In this document: positions 21,282 to 31,014 of the stretch, one piece after another
Numbering within the stretch: position 1 is the stretch's first letter
Layout: every line of letters begins with the position of its first letter
NCBI GenBank assembly: GCA_030015575.1
Contig: JASDDO010000006.1
Coordinates: forward strand, 323,936,361-324,000,360
Length of the DNA stretch: 64,000 nt
DNA from: Agapanthus africanus
Taxonomy: Eukaryota > Streptophyta > Magnoliopsida > Asparagales > Amaryllidaceae
Reading direction: 5' to 3'
Notes under the pieces: model-generated
What the model was told of the DNA's origin: nothing
The model's database searches: none
The model's input: only the letters and a program-made list of their open reading frames with translations
Made by a program: the position numbers and the translations under genes

Positions 21282-24200
21282 TCAAGCTTTGCAAAGACCG
21301 AAAGTCAACACCAACCATTCGAAGATTTTATCAGTGTAGTGCACCGGTTGGTGGAAGAACAAGTTGAAAAGAGCCAAGAAGAAATGAGGAAAAGATAAGT
21401 GGTGGGAATGAGGAAAAGATAAGTGGTGGGATGAAATGGATTTGCGTCTCAGTTTGGAGAGACGACTCAATGATTGTGATGGATTACTCGCATTCTCTTT
21501 ATAGTCCAGAAGAAGGGGTGGAGGTTCAATTTTTTTGTTTTGTAGATGATTCATCTCAACACCCGTGTTTGCTAAAAATGCGAGTTCATCAGCGAAGATT
21601 TCCTCAAAACTTTCATCGATACCCCAAAGAATAATGTCATCAGAAAAAATGAGGTGATCGTCAGACTCTATAAAAAGTTCCTCATCAACGTTAGATGTTG
21701 ACCCGGACAACTCGGTGGAAGAGTCCGTGTATGTATAATACATGGTTGGGTCAAACAACAACATATGAAAAGAGTCAATATCATGAGGTTGATCAAATTC
21801 GCTGCTGTCGACATCCATTAATTCGACAGAACACACATGAGCATAGGGTTCGGAGGGTTCACCACCCAACTTGTTAATGTTAAGCTCAATTGACTTCTTT
21901 CCAAAGGATAGGGTCATAGAGCCGTTTCTTCAATTGATTACTGCGTTGGAAGTTGCAAGAAAAGGTCGACCTAAAATCACCGGAATTTGGTTTCGTGGGT
22001 TCGCTACAGGTTGTGTATCTATAACGATAAAGTCCACAGGAAATATAAATTCCCCGACTTTGATTAACACATCCTCTAGCTCACCCCTAGGTTGGGTGAT
22101 AGATCGATCGGCCATCTGAAGAGTGCAATGCACCGGTTTTAACTCTCCGATCCCTAATTGCTCATAAACAGAATACGGAAGCAAGTTAACACTAGCACCT
22201 AAATTGAGTAGAGCACGATTGATATTTTTTGCCTCCAATAGAAATAGAAATTGTAGGACTTCCGGGGTCCTTTCGTTTCTTGGGTAGTTGTTGTGTAAAA
22301 GCAGTGCTCACATTACTTGCAAGGAAAACATTTTTAGGTAATTGAACTTTTCTCTTCCTAGTGCACAAGTCCTTTAGGATTTTCGCATAAGACGGAACTT
22401 GTTGAATAGCGTCTAGAAGAAGAATGTTTATGTTAACTTGCTTAAACATTTCCACAATCTTCTCCATTTGTGGGTTAGGTCTGTTGGCCCTTAATCTGTC
22501 TGGAAATGGAGCTTGATTAATAAGTTTTGGGTCCAACATTTGTGGAGAAGATTGTGGGGACGGATTCGATCCTAAAATTAGAGTGGGAATCGTTTTAGAT
22601 AGATTTATGGAGGTGGGCTGAGGGTTCGAGCTTTGGGGAAAACGGAGAATAGGCTCGGAAGAAGGTGGGAGATTAGACGAATTAGGGGAAGAAGTAGAAG
22701 CCGGGGTATCATTGGTATCACTAACATCGTCAAATTGCTCACCCACTCTGTTATTCAGCACTTTTCCCGATCTCAACGTAGTAACGGCATTCACATTATG
22801 ATTTTGTGAGTGGCCAGGATTCGGTAGGGGTTGAGATGGGAGTGTCCCTTTCTCTTTCGTACTCATTGCGGCGTTCAACTGTGCAATTTGGTTTTCTATT
22901 GATTTAATACTCTCACCGTGGGAGGCAGAGTCTTTCTTTATGGTATCAATAGAAGACTTCATATCAGCCGACATTTGAATGGTATGTTTCATAAAGAAAT
23001 CCAATGTTTGTGCGAGTGAAGAATTATCAGTACCGGCCAATTGCGGTGCAGAAGTGTTGGCCGGATTTTGAAAATTTTATGACTGAAAGGGGTGCTGACT
23101 TTGTGGTTGTGGTTGCTGTGGAGGAGGTCTTCGATAATTGCTTTGGAACTGGTTTTGACTTTGGGGTTGGTTTTGGTTCTAAGCAAAATTAGGATGATTC
23201 CTCCATCCTTGATTATACGTGGAAGAATAAGGATCGTTTCTAGGTCGCTGCTGAAAAGAAGCATTAGTTTGCTCATGGCCTTGAAACGGTGCATTCATAA
23301 GACATTCTTCCGTCAAGTGTGAAGGATCTGAACAGCAACTACATACGGTCTTGGAAAGCGTTACCTGATTTAGGGAGACTGATGAGAATTTGTTCTCAAT
23401 AGCGTCGAGTTTCTTCTGCATCGCTGCCATTTCGGCTTTTACTGCGATGGAAACATCGAGCTGATGAATACCTCCCCTAGATGAAGGTAGTCTTACGCTT
23501 TTCCACTGCAAAGTGTTTTCAGCGAGGTCTTCCAGATATTTCCAAGCTTCACCATCATCTTTAGACATGAAATTGCATTGACAATTTGTTTCAAGCATCT
23601 GCTTTGTCGCTGGATTAATGCCCTCATATATAATTCAGCATAAATCCCATCTTTGTATTCCATGATGAGGACATTGGATAAGCAGATCCTTGAAACGTTC
23701 AAAGCACTTCCAAAATGGTTCATTGGGAAGCTGGGTAAACTGGTCGATCTCGCTCCTAACACGGGAGGTCTTATGGTTTGGGTAAAACTTCTTAATAAAT
23801 GCTATTACGAATTCATCCCAATTAATGATAGAGTGTGCGGCAGTATTATAAAGCCACTTTTCTGCCAAGTCGCACAAAGTGAATGGGAGAAGACGCAAGC
23901 GCATAGCATCCACAGTCAGTTGTGAAGTACCCATCATTGCGCATAAATTTTTGAATTTAGTGATGAAAATGTATGCGTCTTCAGACTCAAGCCCGTGAAA
24001 TTTGGGCAATAGATTGATGTGGTGGGGTTTAATTTCAAAATTATCCCCATTGGCTGGTGGAATAGATAAGCAAGTGGGAAGTGGCAGATAGGATAGCAAC
24101 TCTCTTGGAGAGAGATGCGTGGTGGATTCTGCTCACCTACGGGCGGTGGCAGCGTGGTGTTATAATTTGATGGAGAACCGTCCATCTCGGTCGATGTAGT

Positions 24201-24299
24201 AGGTGGTGGGGGAAGAGAAGATGAAGAAGTACCGACTTCGGAGTCGATAGCAGGAACGCGGACAAGACGGGCACTAGAATCCCGTGTCGAGCCAAGCAT
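21282..24299 (-). pseudogene. A1 gag-protease polyprotein (Athila type)
   Basis: Start MLGSTRDSSARLVRV at 24299, then a proline/serine-rich stretch, then a frame change near 24090. The capsid domain follows: INLLPKFHGLESEDAYIFIT, AMRLRLLPFTLCDLAEKWLY, FIKKFYPNHKT and EPFWKCFERFKDLLIQCPHHG. A CCHC zinc knuckle is present (CSCCSDPSHLTEEC). A Gln/Pro-rich region leads to QVPSYAKILKDLCTRKRK, typical of Athila. The protease core reads ALLNLGASVNLLPYSVYEQL: the catalytic aspartate of D-L-G-A-S is asparagine, so it should be inactive. After PVILGRPFLATSNAVIN and a stop, a further frame (21917-21282) carries acidic and His/Ser-rich sequence with an eight-residue duplication (HHLSFPHS). The frame is broken in at least three places. 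Confidence 0.85.
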
Positions 24300-25249
24300 G
24301 CACTAAGTGGGTTTAGCACAAGTGGCAGCGTGTGTGTGATTTAAAAATTGGTTTGTTTTTGAAAAATGTGTCGGACTTAGACAAATCACACAAAAATGCA
24401 CAAACAATCCTAGAACTAAGGTTACCTAGGTCGAGTCTCTAGACCGCTCCTAGACTTCCAAAGGACAAGCCGCAGGATCAATCTTCTACCGCCTCTTTAC
24501 TACTCTTGTGGCCAGGTAAGTGCCAGGTAAGTGGGAGGTATCCACTACATAAGTAGTGGGCCTAATTAAGTAACCACTTGTCTTAGACACACTTGCCTAG
24601 ACACCACAAAAGTAATGCGGATAAGAGATAGATTACCCACTACCTTTCTCTGTTCTTATTGAGCGCGACAGTCCTTAGAGTCTTGTCTAGATATTTTTAA
24701 AATTAATATAGGGTTATGCGGATGCTCGTTTTGTGATTTGTGGGGCCTAGGAAGGGTGATGAAATCCCTACCTAATCTGAATTTTTGGTCCTGCCCCTTA
24801 AAAATCCGTATTAAAATATGAAATAACAAACCAATAACAAAACTTTGCAAAAAGATTTTTTGAGCGGCGATATTTTGCAAAGAATTCTGCAGAAAAGATA
24901 TTTTATTGGATTTCAGAGGAGAGAGAAAGAGTTGAGAAACTTACCAGAGAAGTTTGGAACCCTAGATCCTCAATCCCGCCGCGCTTCCGCCTCGAATGCG
25001 GATTATTTGCCGCGGATCCGCCGCGATAAGGAGGTATCTCGTGATGAGTTTTGCTACGTGGCCTCCTGTGCTCCTCTGGATCTTGATGAATGTCTCTGGC
25101 TCTCTGTTTCCTCAAGTCAATGACTCCAGATCTCCTTGCAAAATTCACACACAATTCGTTAAATATACAATTTGCAGTTTTGTTTTAATTATGATATAGA
25201 TCGAATAAGAATTCAACACAAATAGTAAGAATAAAAAATTACGCATGTA
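24300..25249 (-). other. A1 leader between primer site and gag
   Basis: About 950 bp without a recognised gene on either strand. GC-rich patches near 24975-25030 include CCGCGGATCCGCCGCG. This is the expected place for packaging signals, but none can be named from sequence alone. Confidence 0.5.
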
Positions 25250-25267
25250 TCCCCGGCAACGGCACCA
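25250..25267 (-). promoter_or_regulatory. A1 primer-binding site
   Basis: On the - strand TGGTGCCGTTGCCGGGGA, one base from TGGCGCCGTTGCCGGGGA, the usual Athila site (tRNA-Asp type). It is two bases from the LTR end. Confidence 0.85.
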
Positions 25268-25269
25268 TT

Positions 25270-26775
25270 TGATTGATCTGTATTTTTATGTGTAGTAGTT
25301 TAACCGCAATCAGAACGGTATCGCGCATAGCTAGACCGAGGTGAGTACGAGTCGTCCTCAGGGAAACGTTGAACCTTTTATTCTTACTTTAGGCGTATTG
25401 AGAAAGAAAGGAGGAAGAATAAAGAATGGTTGTAGGTTCAGATCTATGTTAAACACGGATGCAAAATATAGATCTAGATTAATTATGGATGTAAGTTTAA
25501 TATAAAAGGGGCTTGTAGGGTTCGTTAGGATTTAGTAGTTATGGATGATTAATTAAAGATTACTCTTTTTATCCTTTAATGGATTTAAAACTAGAACGAC
25601 AGTGATGCATGTAGATTAGGGTTTCTGGAGGAAAAAGGGTTCCCACTCTTAACCCCTATCTCGACATGGAACTCCATTCATATCTAGCCTTTACCAAAAC
25701 AATCATTGATCTAATCTCTAATCGCAGTCTAGACTAGCAATAAATTGGTAGCGCGCCCGATTAGGATGTTAATGATTCTTTTGGTAAATTTTATAAGCTT
25801 TATAGGACGTAACAAGAATTTAAGGATCGTCATCATCCATTAACCTACCCTAATCCTACGAACCCTAACAAGTGGAGAATTACTTGCGCATGTTGGGAGA
25901 AGAAGAGATGGAGAGAGAAATCATATTAAAAACTACAAAGAAATAGAATAAGAAAAAGAACTACCTTTATTAATCAACAAAATTCATTTACACTTTATTC
26001 CCTTAGAAAATGATTACAAATGCTAGTTTGCTTCACGATCTCTTCTAAGGAGGTAGACGAACAGTTGATGATCAGCCTGGATGCGTGAGCCGTCTTGGAC
26101 TTCGTGATCTCTTCATCTTGATAATTTTTTCAAGAGGCTCTCGGTCCTTATTTATAGTCCCAGAGCCAGAACCCTAGCTTCCTAATTTGGAAACCAGAGG
26201 TTAAGATCCTAACAGCGAAATCTCAACCCCCAAATCGTCTGAACTGCGGCGGATCCGCGGCCAATATATGGGTTTGGCCGTGGATTCGCAGCCTAATGGT
26301 GAGATCTTGGGCTCATTCTTCTTGTGGCTTTTTCTGGTGACATGTGGTGATCTTTTGAATCTCTGGAAACTGAAAATCTTTTCTACGTCACTGCCAGAAT
26401 TGATTTCTTTAGTTTATTTTCTTAATTAGGCAGGTTTGTTTTAACAACTTTGATTTCCTTGATTTCAGCCCTGCAAATTCTGCACAATAACTCAACAAAT
26501 AATATTAGTTTGTTTTATGGAGATATTAACTTAACCATTAAGAATTGGTTAAAGGCTTTTTAATAAGGTAAGCATATTTAAATGGGCCAAATGTCACATG
26601 AATATTACATGCTTACTTTTTCCTACAAAACGTTAATTATAATATATAAACATATGAAAATATTATTTTTACAGATAAACCCTCATATGTATCATATATT
26701 ATAATAAACACCTTTTATTATATAGAAATAGTAAGAAAAATGTCATATTAAATGTGCAGTTTTATCAACAGAACA
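25270..26775 (-). repeat. A1 5' LTR
   Basis: Partner of 18364-19870; same edges (TGATTGATCTG ... CAACAGAACA). TATA-like CTATAAATAA on the - strand at 26148-26157. The copies differ by a few percent as judged by eye, so insertion is not very recent. Confidence 0.9.
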
Positions 26776-27103
26776 GCTTCTTTCATATCAATTTCTGCAA
26801 AGCGATCCTGATACCACTCGGGGTTTTGTAGAGTGTGAATGAGAACATCTTTAAGCTCCATAGATAGGACCAAGGCACTCAGGAGAGACCGAAGCTTTCG
26901 GAGATGAGCCAAGACATTATAGTCCACCGAGGAAGGACTCGAATTTTCATGAGCCAGCTCTCCGCCGTTTTCTTCATTAGGACTTGTTTTTCCTTCCCTA
27001 TTGGGGCGTTGCCCTGATTTGGCGGTAGAGCCCTGCCGCTTCTGAACTGGATTTTGTTGGCCTTTGTGGCGAGCTCCTCGCCCTCTTCGGAAAAACATAG
27101 CTC
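26776..27103 (-). pseudogene. T3 gag-pol middle segment between A1 and T4
   Basis: Reads on the - strand EELCFSEEGEELATKANKIQ from the T4 side. It ends with LAHLRKLRSLLSALVLSMEL, DVLIHTLQNPEWYQDRFAEI and DMKEA at the A1 side. Upstream coding is at 52973 (HPGSDSEEEL), downstream at 18363 (MPRTAEHNRP). One frameshift lies inside (about 26900-26990). It proves that the pieces on either side of the two insertions are one element. Confidence 0.85.
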
Positions 27104-29271
27104 TGTTTCCCGCAATAAAAGAGCAAAACTCTGTTCAAAATTTGAAAGGTAGCGCCTTATGTGCCTTGCATGAGGGCGCCAGCGCTAAGAGTTAAAAACT
27201 CTGAGGCAGCGCCTCACGTGCCTTGCACGAGAGCGCCAGCGCCAAGAGCTAAAAATTCTTAGGTAGCGCTTTACGTGCCACGCACGAGGGCGCTAGCGCC
27301 AGAACTAAAAGCTTTCTGTTAGAAAGAGTCGTTGGATCAAAGATCCAACAGAGGTGATAAATCATCAAAATGAAGAATTAAATTCTGCTAAGGAAATATT
27401 CCTCAAATGTTACTAAACAAGAAAAATTACTCTTTGTAAAATAGAGTACGGTTGGATTAAAAATCCAATGGTGATTAAAAATCACCTATCTGCAGAATAA
27501 ATTCTGTATGGAAAATATTTCCCTAATCTTGTTAAAAACAAGAAAGATATTTTCTGTAAAACAGAAGTTCTTGGATCAAAGATCCAACGGTGGATAAAAT
27601 CCCCAAATCAATTAAAGATCTCTCAATGAGAGATTTTTTAACTAAATCAACAAACTTGCCTCTACTATATAAAGGACCCAAGACTTCAAGTCTTGTACAG
27701 AGGAACCCCCCTAAACTTCAAAAAAAAAAGAAGAGAGCAAGCAAGAAGAAAGCTTTAAGAGGGAAGAAAGAAGAATACATCTCTTCGAGGTAAATAAAAA
27801 TAATAGAGAGATCCATGAGACAAGTCTCTAACAAATGAGAATTTAATTCTCATTGGGGTGAACTTGTTCTTGGGGATCAAAGATCCAGAAAAGAACAGAC
27901 AATTGAACTCTTCAGAACAGAATATACGAAGAAAACCCAGCGCCAAGCACCTCACATGCCCCTCATATGGGTGTTACTCGATAAGGAGTGCCTAACACTC
28001 AGTGGTTGACGCTCAGCGCCAAGCGCCTCACGTGCTCCTCACGTGGGCACTACTCAATAAGGAGTGCCTAGCACTCAGTGGTTGACGCTCCGCGCCAAGC
28101 GCTTCACGTGCCCCTCACGTGGGCGCTATTCAACATAAAGCGCTCGGTACTAATTAGACAGCGCGTAACGCCCAGCGCTTAGCACCAAGCGCCTTACGTG
28201 CTCCGTATGTGGGCGCCATAAAGAGTGTTTAACACTCCATAAAAAAAGGGGGAAAAAGTAAAGTAAAGTGTGAGCGTCAAAACCCATATAAATGCCCAGC
28301 ATTGTTTTCACAGAAAGGGGACTGAGCCCAAGCAAGTGTTTAACACTTTATTTAAATGACAAAGACCGAGTGGGCTGAGCCCAAGTTGACCAGATCCTTA
28401 ATTCAGATCAACCGAGCTCGTGTGCTCATTATTTTCCAAGTTGGTCTTAGTCCCAAACAGGACCACTGATCTTCCGACAGGATATTCATCTCACACCTTC
28501 CCTCAATCCGGAAATTGGTTCAAGGGTACATCTCCACACCTCTGATACATGTTGTTGTAATTCTTCAACGTCTCCAGAGATGTGGTGGGTCCCGACAACC
28601 AACAATTCTTTGGTGCACTCCCAAACCGCTATGGACCGCAACGTCCTTAAACTAGCTACGGACCGAAATGTTCTTAAACTAGCTACGGACCGAAATGTTC
28701 TTAAACTAACATAATAGAGCCCAAATGATCTTTTGTTGGATTTGAATGATCCTAAAGCCTTGTTATGTAGATCTTAGTCTAAAATTGGATTAACGCATCC
28801 TTAACAAACATTTAAGTTGATTTTAATCTCAAATGAGATTAACGATCCTTAAATTAAACCAAACGCAAATCTAAGAATATACGGATTTGGACTAATCCAC
28901 GCCCTACGGGCGACAACATAAATTAGTCTCCATATACAATCCACGGGCAACCAAAAATAAAACAAACACACACGACACGAAGTGAACTTCTGGAGCAGGA
29001 GAAAGTGGTTATCGTGATGCGGTAACGTAATTAACTGCAGGGGCTTGCGCCTGCAGGGAAGAGCGTCCTCACAATCAAAAATCCTCGCAAATGAGGGGGA
29101 ATCTGACAAAGTTTGCTGCAACGGCCGCATCCGTCCAAACCTACGATACATAGTGCCATAAATCAACTTGGCATCTTCGGAGAAATGGACGGATAAATCC
29201 AAATAGCATCTGCCCCCAAATTCAGGAAAGATGAACCATCCAGGTTCCGTCTCTGTTTTTGGCGGTAAAAA
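27104..29271 (+). repeat. T4 5' LTR
   Basis: TGTTTCCC ... GGTAAAAA (CA end mutated). TATA box at 27666-27673 followed by the hairpin AGACTTCAAGTCT. Palindromic words such as AGAGTTAAAAACTCT (27188-27202) and GGTGATTAAAAATCACC (about 27468). CACGTG-containing blocks at about 27210-27300 and 28020-28210. Three GGACCGNAACGTTCTTAAAC-type units near 28632-28700. It lacks about 72 bp that the other copy has at 51430-51500. Confidence 0.88.
27666..27673 (+). promoter_or_regulatory. TATA box of the T4 5' LTR
   Basis: TATATAAA in CTACTATATAAAGGACCC. It occupies the same place, with the same neighbours, in the 3' LTR (51284-51291) and in the T1 LTR (6398-6405). Confidence 0.65.
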
Positions 29272-29276
29272 GATTC

Positions 29277-29295
29277 TGGCACGCCCGGTGGGACC
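29277..29295 (+). promoter_or_regulatory. T4 primer-binding site
   Basis: TGGCACGCCCGGTGGGACC after spacer GATTC. The same site is found at T1 (one change) and on the - strand at T3. Confidence 0.8.
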
Positions 29296-29420
29296 TTTTT
29301 CTCTTTCCACTCCACACTTCGTGTGTCGTGTTCGCGAATAAATCACAGTTTAATATGGTTGCCCCTGGATTCAAGGTACTAAGATTTGGTATCTTGCTCT
29401 TGTGCAGGAAGATAACATCG

Positions 29421-30137
29421 ATGGCTTCCAGCTGCACCAACTGCAGCAACAACTTCCACCCCGTCCCCGCCGGAGGAGTGACTTATGGGCCCCAAGCAGC
29501 CTCTATATTTGCAATGCCAGTGGAACAGGTGACTCAGGCCACCACTGGACTGTTCTTTGGGACTTTGATCTCGCCAGTAAGCTTCAATGCCCTAGTGCCA
29601 TCACAAGAAGCTCCCAAGAAGTTGGTCGTCGATCAACTTGCAATCTCCACAGCCCCTCTCAACGGGTCGTCCAATTCTAACGCCTCAGTCTTTAATAGGC
29701 TGAGCCGCGACTCAAGTGGGCCCGCAAAGAGGCTCGCGATACCTGAAGAGGTTATCCCGAAGCGGGTAGCCATTCCAGTTCCGGCTGATAAAGTCGTCAA
29801 AGGGGCTTCTCCTAGTAAAGGACCGGTCTTCGCAAGACTGGCTGTTCCAACTCCTGCTAGGGGTGAAGTCGTCAAAAATGCTCTCCTTACCAGAAAGTCG
29901 GCCTTCGAAAGATTGGTCGTTCCATCTCAACGGATGTCAGTCTTCAACAGGCTGGCACCAGTGGTAGCCCCTAACCAAAGCAGGGGGCACAACGGAGCTG
30001 CTTCCACAACTGAGGTGGTCCCATTGGAAAGAAATGCTCGACGTCTCCACTGGCGCCAGGTGAGAAGAGCTGGGGCGAACTCCCTCTATGGACTTCATCC
30101 ACCAGCATCTAAATCCTCTACACCCAACATTGGCTAA
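29421..30137 (+). CDS. T4 gag N-terminal part
   Basis: The start is the ATG of MASSCTNCSN at 29421, because it lies after the primer site and aligns with the T1 gag start; the open frame itself extends further back into the leader and LTR end. 238 residues, basic, with four or five repeats of a short motif: SVFNRLSR, PVFARLAV, SAFERLVV, SVFNRLAP. Similar S/V-F-x-R-L motifs occur in the T3 gag N-terminus (SVFERLS), so they are a family trait. There is no capsid core or zinc knuckle, because the frame ends at the deletion junction to integrase (about 30138). A product could still be made from this open frame; a function is not evident. Confidence 0.7.
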   Translation: MASSCTNCSNNFHPVPAGGVTYGPQAASIFAMPVEQVTQATTGLFFGTLISPVSFNALVPSQEAPKKLVVDQLAISTAPLNGSSNSNASVFNRLSRDSSGPAKRLAIPEEVIPKRVAIPVPADKVVKGASPSKGPVFARLAVPTPARGEVVKNALLTRKSAFERLVVPSQRMSVFNRLAPVVAPNQSRGHNGAASTTEVVPLERNARRLHWRQVRRAGANSLYGLHPPASKSSTPNIG

Positions 30138-30141
30138 CTAG

Positions 30142-31014
30142 CCGTTCGAAATGTGGAGAACCGATATAATCGGGCCTATCGAACCAGCATCTTCCAAAGG
30201 ACATCGGTTCATTTTGGAAACAACCTATTACTTTTCTAAGTGGGCAGAGACAGTACCGCTAAAGGAAGTGAAGATGGAGAATATCCTCCATTTCTTCAAG
30301 ACACACGTCATCTACCGGTTCAGCACTCCGCGACGGATCATTTCGGATAACAGGCCAGCCTACAGAAGCCATAAGATCAGCCGCTTTGCGTAGCAGCATA
30401 ATATAGATTGGAGATACTCTTCAGTCTATAATCCCCGAGCTAACGTCCTGGCTGAGGCTTTCAAGAAGACCTTGACGAAGATCATAAAGAAAACAGTGTC
30501 CAGAAATAAAAGGGACTGGCACGAGAGGCTGCATGAGGAACTCTGGGCTTATTGAACCACGTTCAAGACGGCCACGAATACAACGCCATTCACATTGGTA
30601 TTCGGCATAGAAATGGTACTTCCCTTAGAGATAGAGCTACCCTCTCTATGAGTGGCCGTTCGGTATGAGCTGACGGATGAAGAAAATGCCCATCTTCGGC
30701 TTGAGGAGCTCGACGCCCTCGATGAAACTCATCTTATGGCGCAGCAAAACCTGGAAGCTTACAAAGCAAGGATGACGCGCTTTTACTAAAGGCTAACTAA
30801 GCCAAGAACGTTCCACCAAGGCGAACTCGTGCTAGTTGTCAAAAGACCTATGATCCCCAATCGTGCAAAGCAGGGGAAATTTGAGCCAAACTATGAAGGT
30901 CCGTACATCATAGACAAGGTCTACCAAGGTGGGGCCTACTTGCCCATGGATATGCATGGAGAAAGACCTTTCTGGCCAATAAACGTCCGGTTCCTTAAGA
31001 AATACTACGCTTGA
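30142..31014 (+). pseudogene. T4 integrase, lacking the N-terminal domain
   Basis: Begins abruptly with PFEMWRTDIIGPIEPASS (first catalytic Asp), then YYFSKWAETVPLKEVKM, TPRRIISDNRP (second Asp), the region of the catalytic Glu (NVLAEAFKKTL) and the C-terminus GELVLVVKRPMIPNRAKQGK to FLKKYYA. Stops: CAG to TAG after ISRFA, CGA to TGA after ELWAY and after LPSL, and one after MTRFY. The zinc-finger domain, RT, RNase H and protease are missing; gag is joined to this point by deletion. Confidence 0.85.

Larger units (their letters stand above)
18364..26775 (-). mobile_element. A1: Athila-type non-autonomous element (gag-protease only)
   Basis: 8.4 kb, two LTRs of 1507 and 1506 bp, flanked by GCATC (18359-18363) and GCTTC (26776-26780), a target duplication with one mismatch. 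Internal order on the - strand: primer site, leader, gag, protease, a short tail frame, polypurine tract. RT, RNase H and integrase are absent. It sits inside T3's protease-region frame, which reads through once A1 is removed. Confidence 0.88.

Noticed and set aside
29373..29408. Short intron upstream of T4 gag (AAG/GTACTA ... TGTGCAG/G)
   Set aside because: About 33 bases is too short for a plant intron; only the acceptor side is kept as a possible signal.
29259..29420. Start of T4 gag at 29259
   Set aside because: This would place the start inside the LTR end and primer site; the ATG at 29421 aligns with T1 gag.
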